Positions 24,730 to 34,394 of a DNA stretch of 64,000 nt are shown here, in pieces (within the stretch, counting starts at the first letter, position 1; every line of letters begins with the position of its first letter). The DNA is from Gillisia mitskevichiae (GTDB lineage Bacteria > Bacteroidota > Bacteroidia > Flavobacteriales > Flavobacteriaceae). The notes beneath the pieces are model-generated. The model had not been told where the DNA came from. It saw nothing but the letters and a program-made list of their open reading frames with translations, and searched no databases. The position numbers and the translations under genes are program-made. The stretch is taken from the NCBI RefSeq assembly GCF_003634585.1, contig NZ_RBLG01000002.1, positions 868,001 to 932,000 of the forward strand, given 5' to 3'.

Positions 24730-25887
24730 TTATACCATGTCTTTCTTTATTATCTTTTTCTTTTTTGGACTTTTCTTCATTTTGTTTAGCCAAATTAAAG
24801 TTCCTGTTATTGGCAAAGTTGTGGCTATAAGACAGGCAAGAAAATATATTATTTTAGAAAATGTCCCGTAAATTTCTCCTGTATGGATGGGCTTTATTAA
24901 GGAGGCAATTTGAACATTCATTGGCTTATCCCTAAAAATCTCTTTATTTAAAACAGTTCCATCACGATCTATTATAAGTGCATCGGCAATACTAGGAGTC
25001 CAACTATTTTCATTGGTTTTTCTAATGCTGTATAATGGATTTTCCTCATTTGGAAAAGAGATGGTAGTTGTACCACTATAATTTAACTCCTTATTGGAAA
25101 CATCGTAAATAGATGCTATAGAAAACTCTTGGTCTGGTGTGATTTCTTCGTTAGAAACGAAAGCAGGACCTCCTCCTCTATTCCCAAAAATTTGAGTACC
25201 CATTACTTTGCTTCCTGCTTCTCTATACCATTCAAAACTCCAAAAGAGTCCGGTAAGCGTCATTATTACTAAAAAGATACATGCGTAAAATCCAAGCGTA
25301 TTGTGCAGATCGTGATTAATACGTTTCCAATTTGCAGACGTTTTTACTTTAAAACCTTTTTTAATAGTATTCCATTTCACCTTTTTTGGAAACCACAGCA
25401 CTACACCGCTCAAGGCTAGAAAAAAGAAAATAATTGTGGCTGTTCCCACAATTGGTCTCCCAATTTCTGTGTCTAAAAGCAACCAACGATGCATTCTGAA
25501 ATTCCACATAAAAAATCCATCGAGTTGAGATTTTTGGGTTTTCATGTATTCACCGGAGTAAGGATTGGTATAAAATACCGTTCCACGCCTATCTTCAGGA
25601 GAGGTTTTCACTCTAAACTCATAGGCTTTCCCAGCTTCAGAAGGAATACTCACAGATGAAACATCTCCTTCTTTCTGCAATGCTTCGGTTAAGGTTTCTA
25701 TTGTCATGGGATTAGTTCCCGACACTTCAAAATCTTCAGCAAAAAAGCTTTTAATCTCCTTTTCAAAAGTTAATACAGTTCCGCTTAGACAAACCAGAAA
25801 AAGGATTATTCCGCTCCCCAATCCTAACCAAAGGTGGATATCATTTAAAAATTTTCTAAAGCTATAAGTCTTCTTTTTATTTTTCAT
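24730..25887 (-). CDS. PepSY-domain iron-regulated membrane protein (putative siderophore reductase-like)
   Basis: The protein has 385 residues of the PepSY-TM family with four membrane helices (about 16-36, 145-167, 195-218 and 345-367) and two periplasmic PepSY-type regions. Conserved His residues in the first and second pairs (DIHLWLGLGSG, MHRWLL, NHDLHNTLGFY) could hold haem. Such proteins accompany TonB receptors for siderophores and are thought to reduce ferric complexes. It lies 187 bases downstream of the DUF4374 gene with a strong hairpin between them. Confidence 0.85.
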   Translation of the reverse strand: MKNKKKTYSFRKFLNDIHLWLGLGSGIILFLVCLSGTVLTFEKEIKSFFAEDFEVSGTNPMTIETLTEALQKEGDVSSVSIPSEAGKAYEFRVKTSPEDRRGTVFYTNPYSGEYMKTQKSQLDGFFMWNFRMHRWLLLDTEIGRPIVGTATIIFFFLALSGVVLWFPKKVKWNTIKKGFKVKTSANWKRINHDLHNTLGFYACIFLVIMTLTGLFWSFEWYREAGSKVMGTQIFGNRGGGPAFVSNEEITPDQEFSIASIYDVSNKELNYSGTTTISFPNEENPLYSIRKTNENSWTPSIADALIIDRDGTVLNKEIFRDKPMNVQIASLIKPIHTGEIYGTFSKIIYFLACLIATTLPITGTLIWLNKMKKSPKKKKIIKKDMV

Positions 25888-25902
25888 TTAAAGCTAGTAT
25901 AA

Positions 25903-25937
25903 AGTTCCGGACAACATCGCGAGATGTATCCGGAACT
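25903..25937 (-). promoter_or_regulatory. Strong two-stage hairpin between DUF4374 and PepSY genes
   Basis: The outer stem AGTTCCGGA / TCCGGAACT (25903-25911 with 25929-25937) encloses the inner stem ACATC-GCGA-GATGT. It lies 16 bases before the PepSY start codon on the minus strand. The lack of a T run directly after it argues against a simple terminator. RNA processing, a stability element or a partial terminator within the operon would all fit. Confidence 0.5.
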
Positions 25938-26074
25938 GTGAAATGATTTTTCCTTTTTTAAATAAATGCATGTAATTATAAAGATTGCAAATATATGATT
26001 CGTCCTAAGAAGCCCGTTAATCAGTCATTTAAAAATTAAACCTTTATTAGAATACTTAACCTAAACCTATGAGA

Positions 26075-27421
26075 TTAAAAGATACCAATAAAGTGATTTC
26101 CTGGCTCATTTAATAATTTCGCTCCTTTGGTAACTGCACCGGTAACTTTATTAATTACATAGATATTCCCATCTTTTCCAACAGGCGAAACTGCTACAAA
26201 CACATTATCCCCATCTACCGCAAATCCTTGGTATTGGAAAAAATACATATCTGCATCGTACGGTAAATCCACTCTTTCTGCCGTGTTCGAAAAGAGATCT
26301 ACTCTGGCAAGGAAACTTTGCTGTTGCCCGCTATTAAAATTTGAAACTGACGCTCCATCATGTGTGTACATAACATATGCAATTCCGTTTCCTACATATC
26401 TCCAGCTTTCTACATAAGAATTTGTAATTCCCAAAGCATCATCTAAGCTAAGAGCGTACGAATTGTCATATTCATTAGAAGCATCGATCTTTAAGAAATG
26501 TGAACCATTTGGATCTCTTTGTGTTGCTTGATAGATGTTTCCATCCTCAGCAAGAAAGCTGTTAAAACTTCTATAACCACTAGTATCACCTTCTCCCACT
26601 GTAGAGGTAATTATTTTTGGATTTTCCAATGATGGATAATCTACAATTACCGATTTAGATCCTAATCTTTCGTAATCTGTATCATCTGTTAAACCTGTTT
26701 CTGGATCTGTTTTACGCATCCAAGTTCCTATAATTAGCTTGTCTTTACTTGCATTAAGCGTTGGAACATCTAATCTAAAAATATGGTATCCTTCTTTTTC
26801 TTCTTCTGAAGTCAAAGGAATTTCAAAAGAACTATTTCTTGAGATTAAAACATCTTCCATATCTATGGAAACTACAGAAGCTGTGCCTCTTGTATATTGG
26901 TACTCATCTCCTTCATTTACTTGCGGAGAAGTTACACTTACTGCCACTCCTGTTTGGTCTCCATCAAAAAGCTTTACCCATCTTGGTGAAGTTCCTGCAT
27001 ATTGAGAAATATTAACTACACCCCCGGTTTGCGTAAAATTATTTTCTCCTTCTACAGTATATTTAGAAAATTCTCCACCTATATCTCCACCATATGCTAT
27101 ATTAAACATGGTAGAACCATCTGCCGAAGACTGAAGCCTTGCAGTTCGCTGAGATTTTACCTGGTAACCATTTTCGAAAACATTAATTTCAAATTCTGGG
27201 TCTTGTGCATTTTCTTCAGAAACTGAATATAGGACAGTTCCCCCGTTTCCATTTCCTGGGGTTTTATCCATAATGGCACCTGCAATTGTGAACCATCTAC
27301 TTTCTGTTTCAGGTTGCGTTGGTGTTTCAGAAGGACTATCATCGCTACTGCAACTTATTGTTGCGCCGGTAAGCCCTATTAAAAATATGTAAGAAGCTAG
27401 TTTTGTTAATCTATTTTTCAT
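26075..27421 (-). CDS. DUF4374 lipoprotein
   Basis: The protein has 448 residues. The signal peptide ends in a lipobox with Cys24 (ATISCSSDD) and a Ser/Asp/Pro/Glu-rich linker follows. The rest is rich in strand repeats consistent with a beta-propeller, as expected for DUF4374, a family known from Bacteroidota iron and siderophore loci. It is probably surface exposed and assists the adjacent TonB receptor, whose gene ends 12 bases upstream in the same operon. The ligand is not known. Confidence 0.87.
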   Translation of the reverse strand: MKNRLTKLASYIFLIGLTGATISCSSDDSPSETPTQPETESRWFTIAGAIMDKTPGNGNGGTVLYSVSEENAQDPEFEINVFENGYQVKSQRTARLQSSADGSTMFNIAYGGDIGGEFSKYTVEGENNFTQTGGVVNISQYAGTSPRWVKLFDGDQTGVAVSVTSPQVNEGDEYQYTRGTASVVSIDMEDVLISRNSSFEIPLTSEEEKEGYHIFRLDVPTLNASKDKLIIGTWMRKTDPETGLTDDTDYERLGSKSVIVDYPSLENPKIITSTVGEGDTSGYRSFNSFLAEDGNIYQATQRDPNGSHFLKIDASNEYDNSYALSLDDALGITNSYVESWRYVGNGIAYVMYTHDGASVSNFNSGQQQSFLARVDLFSNTAERVDLPYDADMYFFQYQGFAVDGDNVFVAVSPVGKDGNIYVINKVTGAVTKGAKLLNEPGNHFIGIF

Positions 27422-27433
27422 TTTTTGAGTATT

Positions 27434-29866
27434 TTAAAGTTTACTAAGTGAATAATTCATTTTTAAATAAAATGCTCGTCCCGGCCTTTGGACAGCAAAA
27501 TTGTCATAAGATTGTTTGTTGAAAATATTTTTTACATCAAAACTCAACACAAGATTTTTTTCAGGAAAGACATAACTTAATCCTGCATCCTGAATAAATT
27601 GTTCAGGAACTTGAAATTGCTCTATTCCTCGTACTTCCCGTGGCACCCAGATATTATAAAAAGAATCCACATATTGTATATTGTAAAAAAGATTTAGCGT
27701 AGATTCTTTTTGCAAGAAACTATCTAGAGCATATTTTACATTTAAATTAGAGGTGAAAAACGGTTCATTTGGAATTTGTACGTTATAAAGGCTAAGCACA
27801 TTTCCATTGTTATCGTATTTGCTATTAAAGCGAGTATCGAATTTGGAAACATTAAATAAGACATCTAATTTATTATTGAAGATGTAATTTAACTCGGCAT
27901 CGAAACCTATAGATTTTGTTTTCCCTAAATTTTCAAATGGTGCAGTTTGCACAGCATCGTTAAGATTAGACTGGGTTCTACGAACTATTTTATCTTTGGT
28001 ATCTCTTAAAAAACCAGACATTGCAAAAGAGAATTTGTGGTTTTTAACTTGATACAAGCCAGCTTTGAATCCTATGTTAAGATTATTGCTTGTCTCTGCG
28101 GAGATTCCAGCATTTTCAACAATATTTTCTCCCACATCTCCAAAAACTTCATTTTCTGAAGGCAATCTCACAGCTTGCTCTGCTGAAACCAGCACAACAA
28201 ATGCAGGTTTTATGAGATAGGAAACGGCACCACCAAAACCTGATGCAGAAATTTGTTTGCTGAAATCTTTCTCTACTCGCACTCTTTCCCCATTTATATC
28301 TTCTACCACAGGATCCATTTTTTGGATGTCCTGCTTGTAATATTTCCCAAAGGCTGTCGCTTTAAACTTTTCTTCAAACAATCTCATTTCATAAGTAAGC
28401 GAAGTCACATTTTTTTGTAGATCCCTGGTTCCTATAAAGTTTCTTTGTAATCCAGAAAGTATTTCGTCGTCTTCGCGGCGTGCAATATCATAGAATAAAT
28501 GATTAACAATAAATTTATGCTTGTTGTTAATTGCATAATGTAAACCAGCTCTAAAAGAAAAGATATCTCTATCTATGTTAGCTAAAGTTGGCGCTCCCTG
28601 TTGAGCACCTTGAGGACGCAAAATTGGATTCCCGTTTAGATCTAAGCTTTTCTCGCCAAACCAGTTGTAATTATATTTCACGGTATCATTTACCACAGTA
28701 TTTCTATTGCTGTACAACCCGTGAAAATCTATATCCAGTCCTTTAGCAATATTCGTTTTGTTGTAAATAAGATTAAATACATTCGCTTTAGCCTCGACAA
28801 ATCTTCCTTTATAAGGAATAGACATATAAGCGCCATGCTGTATTTCATTATAAGAATTGGAACCAGTATAACCCACAGAGATCTTATCTGCCCATTTAAC
28901 CTGTTTAAATCCAACTTCTGTAATAGCTCCGAAAGATCTATATGCATCGTTAAACCTCTTAGCACGCACATAATCGTACCGACCATTAGGAAGAATATTC
29001 CGGACAAATTTTCCCCAAACCTCATAATCATTATCAGAATAATTATAAAAACCTGAAGCCTTTACAAAAAGTCCGGATTTGTCATTCTGGTAATGGGCAT
29101 TAAAGTTGGTTTGAAACGTATTAAAAGAACCATAAGAAAGAGAGGCATTTATCGCGTTTCCGATATCTTTTTTTAGAATAATATTTATTGCGCCTCCAAG
29201 AGCATCATCTGAAAGTTCTCCAGGCACAACTCCCTTATAAACTTCAATTCTCTCAATCATAGCAGGGGAAATACTATTTAAATCGAAAGAGGAACCATAA
29301 GTAGAAATTGGAATTCCATCTATAAAGATCTTAATAGAATTTCCAGACATCCCATTGAGGTTATAATCTACTGAAGATCCTAAACCTCCGTTTCGGCGCA
29401 CCTTCACTCCTACAGATCTATTTAAAAGTTCATTTGTTTGTAAATTTCTAAAAGAGGACTCTTCTGTTTCAATTACATTTACAGCAAAGCCTTTTTTCTC
29501 AATTTCAGATTTAATAGATGTGACTTTAAGCAATACTTCGTCCAGACTTTCAGAATCTTCTTTAAGTACAAACTGCATATTCACCTCTGTAACAGGAATA
29601 CTTATTTCAATAGATTTAGTTAAGCTTTTATAACCTAGAAAGGATGCTGTGACCTCATAAGTGCCAGAAGGAATATTTTGGAAGGTGAAATTCCCATCAA
29701 TATCTGTGGTAGTACCAATTTTTAACTTAGGAATAGTTATAGTTGCCCATGCTAAAGACTTATTTTCAGAATTCACCACCTTGCCCTCAAAGATTACATT
29801 TTTAGTAGCCTGTGGAAATGCCGAAACAGAAATTAAAAACAAAAAGATTATTTGGAGTTTATACAT
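27434..29866 (-). CDS. TonB-dependent receptor, probable siderophore uptake
   Basis: The protein has 810 residues. A signal peptide (about 1-18) is followed by a carboxypeptidase-regulatory-like domain (about 24-110), a plug domain with NGMSGNSIKIFIDGIP and a 22-strand barrel ending in YSLSKL. It forms the head of the operon TonB receptor - DUF4374 - PepSY. The divergent AraC-type gene is likely its regulator. This layout is typical of xenosiderophore uptake in Bacteroidota. The actual siderophore cannot be inferred. Confidence 0.9.
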   Translation of the reverse strand: MYKLQIIFLFLISVSAFPQATKNVIFEGKVVNSENKSLAWATITIPKLKIGTTTDIDGNFTFQNIPSGTYEVTASFLGYKSLTKSIEISIPVTEVNMQFVLKEDSESLDEVLLKVTSIKSEIEKKGFAVNVIETEESSFRNLQTNELLNRSVGVKVRRNGGLGSSVDYNLNGMSGNSIKIFIDGIPISTYGSSFDLNSISPAMIERIEVYKGVVPGELSDDALGGAINIILKKDIGNAINASLSYGSFNTFQTNFNAHYQNDKSGLFVKASGFYNYSDNDYEVWGKFVRNILPNGRYDYVRAKRFNDAYRSFGAITEVGFKQVKWADKISVGYTGSNSYNEIQHGAYMSIPYKGRFVEAKANVFNLIYNKTNIAKGLDIDFHGLYSNRNTVVNDTVKYNYNWFGEKSLDLNGNPILRPQGAQQGAPTLANIDRDIFSFRAGLHYAINNKHKFIVNHLFYDIARREDDEILSGLQRNFIGTRDLQKNVTSLTYEMRLFEEKFKATAFGKYYKQDIQKMDPVVEDINGERVRVEKDFSKQISASGFGGAVSYLIKPAFVVLVSAEQAVRLPSENEVFGDVGENIVENAGISAETSNNLNIGFKAGLYQVKNHKFSFAMSGFLRDTKDKIVRRTQSNLNDAVQTAPFENLGKTKSIGFDAELNYIFNNKLDVLFNVSKFDTRFNSKYDNNGNVLSLYNVQIPNEPFFTSNLNVKYALDSFLQKESTLNLFYNIQYVDSFYNIWVPREVRGIEQFQVPEQFIQDAGLSYVFPEKNLVLSFDVKNIFNKQSYDNFAVQRPGRAFYLKMNYSLSKL

Positions 29867-29911
29867 TTTAACCTGGAAAAATTAAAGCTTATTTAGATTG
29901 AATAAAAATAA

Positions 29912-29930
29912 TTACCTTTGGCAAAAGTAA
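29912..29930. promoter_or_regulatory. Face-to-face -7 elements forming a 19-bp palindrome
   Basis: TTACCTTTG-G-CAAAAGTAA is a near-perfect inverted repeat with one mismatch. Its left half contains TACCTTTG on the plus strand (29913-29920), pointing to the AraC gene. Its right half contains TACTTTTG on the minus strand (29929-29922), pointing to the TonB receptor. Both match the Bacteroidota -7 consensus. Confidence 0.6.
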
Positions 29931-30027
29931 CAGAGCAAGTAGCGATTTGGATAACGCGAAAGGAATTTAATCCTACGCAAAAAGAATAATTAGCTATATA
30001 ATAAAATTTAACTCAGGATAAGCCTTC

Positions 30028-31017
30028 ATGGAATTTAAGTTGGAAAGCAACATTTTAGAAGAAAAACCACTGGTAAAAAGCTTTAGCAAGGACTTCCGAG
30101 TAGAAACGCTTTCCGAAGAAACTTTAGTTTTAAATAAATCTGATATCAGCGGGACTATTAATCACATTCACTTGGATGGCTTTTGTTTAATTATAAAAAA
30201 CATACAGAGTAGCGTAGACCATACCATTAATATTTCTAGTAAAGCCTCCCTTTTTAAGCTGCATTTTGAATTGGAAGGAGATTATAGCTATGCTCCAGAA
30301 AATATCACCGAGCCAAAAATGACGGTTTCAGGCGGACACTTTAATATTTTTTATTTTTCTGAAATAAAAGGAAAGCTACAGTATAATAACACTTCGAGGA
30401 AAACTGTAGAAATACTCTTTACCGAAGATTTTCTTGAAAAAGTAGCAGGAAAAGATCTAGACGAAACCTTCAAGGATTTACGAGAGAGAATAAATAAGAA
30501 CCAAAGTTTCTTGCTCTGGGAAGAAAGTAGACCAATTCCTCCCGATGTGCAGCAAACTATTCGAGAGATTACCAATTGCCACTATTGCACACATATTAAG
30601 AAAATCTATCTAGAAGCAAAGATCACTGCCCTTCTCCTTAATTTTCTAGTAGACAGTGAGCAAAAGTCATTTTCCGAAGACAAGGAAGTTTCAAAAAATG
30701 ACTTATTAGGAATACAAAAGGTGGAGACATATATAAGAGCACATTTTAAAGAAAGTATAAGTATTGCGGAACTTGCCCCTATTGCCGGTTTAAATACATC
30801 CAAACTAAAACAAAGTTTTAAGAAGGTGCATTCCACCACCATTTTTAAATTCATTACCCGCTTAAGAATGGAAATGGCAAAAGAAATTATAAGTGTTGAA
30901 AAGCGCAGTGTTTCTGAAGCTGCTTATGAGGTTGGTTATAAAAATCCGCAACATTTTACTGTGGCATTTAAAAAATACTATGGTTATCTACCGAGCTCAC
31001 TTTTGTCTGAGAATTAA
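30028..31017 (+). CDS. AraC-family transcriptional regulator
   Basis: The protein has 329 residues. The N-terminal part (about 1-215) is a ligand-sensing domain of the kind seen in siderophore-responsive AraC regulators. The C-terminal part (about 225-327) has two helix-turn-helix units, including SIAELAPIAGLNTSKLKQSF and AAYEVGYKNPQHFTVAFKKYYG. Divergent transcription from the TonB receptor operon makes that operon the likely target, with the ferric siderophore as the likely inducer. Both points are inferences. Confidence 0.9.
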   Translation: MEFKLESNILEEKPLVKSFSKDFRVETLSEETLVLNKSDISGTINHIHLDGFCLIIKNIQSSVDHTINISSKASLFKLHFELEGDYSYAPENITEPKMTVSGGHFNIFYFSEIKGKLQYNNTSRKTVEILFTEDFLEKVAGKDLDETFKDLRERINKNQSFLLWEESRPIPPDVQQTIREITNCHYCTHIKKIYLEAKITALLLNFLVDSEQKSFSEDKEVSKNDLLGIQKVETYIRAHFKESISIAELAPIAGLNTSKLKQSFKKVHSTTIFKFITRLRMEMAKEIISVEKRSVSEAAYEVGYKNPQHFTVAFKKYYGYLPSSLLSEN

Positions 31018-31178
31018 TTTCTATTACTCGGTATTCTGAATTATTAAATTTAGAGAGTGTGTAACTGTTTAAGGTCATTAAATTTTTATAAAACTTTAGT
31101 TTCGATATAACCAGTTCTATCGTGATAAGTGAAAAGAAAAATACAGCTAATGTTAAACCAGAAGTATATTATAAAATC

Positions 31179-31607
31179 TTAGTTGTTAGAACGTATATCA
31201 TTTTTTCTCATGGGCATGGAATCTATTAGGTCTACTATCTTGTCTAAAGAAATACAAGTATGATCCTGTAATTTAATTTTACCATCTAGGCCTATTATAT
31301 ATATCTCAAACGGAGTTCCATTTGTATCGAATTTCTTATATAAATTGGTAGCCACTGTCCATTCGGCGTCTTTATCCAGACCCAATTTCATTTTATACTG
31401 GAATACTCGATAAACGAGTACTTTTCGTTCTTCCAGATCTTTTAAACCTGTTTCAAGTTCTAGAAGTTGGCTAGTGAAATTATCATTTTTAAGATCATCG
31501 GTGAGCAATAAAATTAACCTGTTTTCCCAATGATGCTTAGAAAGATCTTGAGATTGTGCTGAATTCACACAAAGGAATAACACTATAAAAAAATAAATAA
31601 TTTTCAT
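31179..31607 (-). CDS. DUF4174 exported protein
   Basis: The protein has 142 residues from the ATG at 31607. The reading frame extends 66 bases further upstream from a TTG, but only the ATG gives a clean signal peptide (KIIYFFIVLFLCVNSAQS). The mature part has a thioredoxin-like outline (NRLILLLTDD, EIYIIGLDGKIKL) without the CxxC pair, matching DUF4174. It is probably periplasmic and its role is unknown. It ends 97 bases after the divergent intergenic of the channel gene on the same strand. Confidence 0.75.
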   Translation of the reverse strand: MKIIYFFIVLFLCVNSAQSQDLSKHHWENRLILLLTDDLKNDNFTSQLLELETGLKDLEERKVLVYRVFQYKMKLGLDKDAEWTVATNLYKKFDTNGTPFEIYIIGLDGKIKLQDHTCISLDKIVDLIDSMPMRKNDIRSNN

Positions 31608-31769
31608 TCTTAATGATACGATTTTTTGCCGCAACCAACTAGTGAGTAGTACTCCAATTTGACTTATAACCAATTACTGCTTAAGTATAAATATGCATTA
31701 AATCTTTAAATCCTGAACAATTTGGAAACCCAGACCAAATCAACACGATGGTACTGGTATTATTCATTT

Positions 31770-33479
31770 TTAGACATGTTCCCTATAAATTTCATTGAAT
31801 TTATTTCTCATTTCAGTATTCCCAAGCATAACTATTTCAGCTCCTGGGGGAAGAAGGGTATCTGATGTTAATAATGTAAGCACTTTTGAATTCTCTTTTA
31901 TAGCAATCACTGAAAGCCCTGTATTAGCACCAATACCAGATTCTGCTAGGGATTTACCTTCTAAAGAAGATGGCGTTGGGGTAATAAATAAGCTTATACC
32001 TTCACCTAATACAGTAAGTTCATGACCTTTGGAAATAGCCAAAACTGCTTCAGATCCCAAAGTAGCATAGCTCAATACAAAGTTGGCTCCTGCCCTATGG
32101 ATAATATCAATATTTCGAGCTTCCGATATCCGGCTCACGATTCTCAACTCCTTGTTTAGTTGGCGGCAATAGGATGCGATATGAATATTCATAGTATCAT
32201 CATTGGTAGATAGCAACACCGAAGGAGCTTCCAATATGCCAGCTTTCTTTAGCAGTTCGTAATCTGACGCTCGCCCAGCGAATACTTTATTACAAACATG
32301 TCTTGCTTTTTCGCATATCTCCGGGTCTTTATCAATTAGATTCACTACTACATTGTTCTTATTTAATAATTCTATAGCTGCCAGCCCTACTTTACCCCCG
32401 CCAATTACCAAAACTGGATTTGGGTTTATTTTATGATCGTAAAAGATCTCATCAATACTTTGGAGTTGTTCTTTATTACCAATTATAACCAAAACACTTT
32501 CAAATGTTAGTTTTTCCTTACCATGCACTGGTTTCAATCTACCTCTCTCCCAAATTGCAACAATACTAACCCCAAATTTTTGTCTCAATCCGGCCTCTCT
32601 AATAGTTTTAGAAGCCAAATGTGTATATAGTACAGGCAATTCAGCGATAAATAGATCTTCATATTGTCCAATTGGTTGTGATCTTGCATGTTGCGCATTT
32701 ACTCTGTTCGCCAATTGTTCTCCAAGCCATCTTTTTACAGGAAGCACATGATCTGCTCCACTTAATTCCTGTACATGAACAGATTCAATATCTGTAGCGA
32801 TAGCAACAATAGGTACTGTAGAAGTTATGTTGCGTATAGTAAGTATGATCTTAGTGTTAAGAATATCATCCCTATTAACAACAATCATTTTCGCATTCTT
32901 AATATTGGCAAGGATAAAGGTCTCCTGGTTATCCAATTCTCCAAAAAGTATGGGAACACGCTCATCAAAATATTCAAGGGCTTTTGGCAGTTCGTTTTCT
33001 ATAACATAAAAAGGAGTCTTCTCTTGTTTCAATCGTTCCGTTAGTTCTCTTGCAATAACATCATAAGAACATATTAAAATATGATCTTTTGTTCCTTGAG
33101 GAACTTGACGAGGAACCCTGTTTTTGTCTTGGGACTCTAAAAGCGGAACATAAAAATGTCTAATAAATGCAAAAGGCAAAACAATTAATAGCATTATAAT
33201 TCCAGACACTAAAACTAGTATGCTAAATAGCCTACCTAAATCTGATTGGAATGTAATATCTCCAAAACCAAGCGTACTCATCACCGTAAGCGTCCAGTAA
33301 AATCCGGTGATCCAAGAATGATCTTGGCCTTCAACCTGTGCCATAATAATATGGAAAAGAACAGAATAAATAATGATGACAATTCCCAGAAGGGCCAGAT
33401 ATCTAAGCAATATACTTGAGTTTCTTTTAAATTCTCTATCTCTCAAATAATATACTAATTGACTACCTACAAATTTCAT
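31770..33479 (-). CDS. Two-helix ion channel with duplicated RCK (TrkA) domains
   Basis: The protein has 569 residues. Two membrane helices (about 25-47 and 85-107) flank a pore loop with the filter TLGFGD (69-74), close to the potassium-channel consensus TVGYGD. The cytoplasmic part has two TrkA-N Rossmann domains (about 132-240 and 350-470; VIGGGKVGLAAIELL in the second) and two TrkA-C regions. Such RCK channels are gated by nucleotides or divalent ions. The first Rossmann motif is degraded (ILICSYDVIA). Potassium is the likely ion. Confidence 0.88.
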   Translation of the reverse strand: MKFVGSQLVYYLRDREFKRNSSILLRYLALLGIVIIIYSVLFHIIMAQVEGQDHSWITGFYWTLTVMSTLGFGDITFQSDLGRLFSILVLVSGIIMLLIVLPFAFIRHFYVPLLESQDKNRVPRQVPQGTKDHILICSYDVIARELTERLKQEKTPFYVIENELPKALEYFDERVPILFGELDNQETFILANIKNAKMIVVNRDDILNTKIILTIRNITSTVPIVAIATDIESVHVQELSGADHVLPVKRWLGEQLANRVNAQHARSQPIGQYEDLFIAELPVLYTHLASKTIREAGLRQKFGVSIVAIWERGRLKPVHGKEKLTFESVLVIIGNKEQLQSIDEIFYDHKINPNPVLVIGGGKVGLAAIELLNKNNVVVNLIDKDPEICEKARHVCNKVFAGRASDYELLKKAGILEAPSVLLSTNDDTMNIHIASYCRQLNKELRIVSRISEARNIDIIHRAGANFVLSYATLGSEAVLAISKGHELTVLGEGISLFITPTPSSLEGKSLAESGIGANTGLSVIAIKENSKVLTLLTSDTLLPPGAEIVMLGNTEMRNKFNEIYREHV

Positions 33480-33760
33480 AAGTTGTGTTTCTGAAAAGAG
33501 TTAACGAATTGACTGTACTAAATTCTTGTACATACAATTTACGTCATGTTTTTCTTAATTCCTCGTGCCGATATTAATTCTGCGTACCGATAACTTTAGA
33601 GATGTATCAAAGATTAACAAAAGAGCGCCGATCTTAATTAACTTACTACCCTTCCTTCACACAAAAGGTCTTAGAATAGAATTGTTGTAGCTTTCTTAAG
33701 TTAAAAAAACAGATAATATATTATATTCAACCAATATTTAAAATACACAAAAACCTACTT

Positions 33761-34222
33761 ATGAAAAAACCATTTTTACTAATTAGTATGTCTTTATTAA
33801 TACTATCATGTTCTACAGATTCTGAACCAAAAACTGAACCTGACGATAAAATTATAGGAACATGGCAATTCTATGGATCTAAATATTATGCTACAGATGG
33901 TTCAACCTTTGAAAGAGAAGCAAATTCTTGTACAGGACAAAGCACTATTACATTTCGACGAAATGAAACTATGTCCTCTATGACTTACATGGTGGGCGGA
34001 ATGCAGGAATGCCTTATAAACGAAACTGCAAATGAAAATAGTGAAAATATCCCTTGGGAAAATTTATCTGAAGGAAAATATAAGATTGGAATCCGAGTAC
34101 GTGATTCCATATTTTTCCCTGACCAGGATACTATGGAAATGATGATATATCAAAATTCTTATGATAATATTAATGAAATTGAAATAGATAAGAAAAGTGA
34201 TGTTTACACTCGTGTAGATTAA
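33761..34222 (+). CDS. Lipocalin-like lipoprotein
   Basis: The protein has 153 residues. The signal peptide ends in a lipobox with Cys17 (LILSCSTDS) and a short acidic linker follows. The next segment, IIGTWQFYGSKYY, is the GxW start of lipocalin-like domains common in Bacteroidota, with a beta-rich remainder. Ligand and function are unknown. It is monocistronic, between a 280-base gap and the phosphatase gene. Confidence 0.72.
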   Translation: MKKPFLLISMSLLILSCSTDSEPKTEPDDKIIGTWQFYGSKYYATDGSTFEREANSCTGQSTITFRRNETMSSMTYMVGGMQECLINETANENSENIPWENLSEGKYKIGIRVRDSIFFPDQDTMEMMIYQNSYDNINEIEIDKKSDVYTRVD

Positions 34223-34394
34223 TTCAATAGAGCTAACGGTTAGCAAACCTTAATAGATAATTAATTATTTAATCCGAATTCTCTTAATCTAATTCTCTTG
34301 TTATAATAGTTTGGATATTAAACTTTTAACAACTCAATAACTAATAGAAACCGCTACATTAGTTAATTAATATTAGTTGTAAATAACAAATGTT

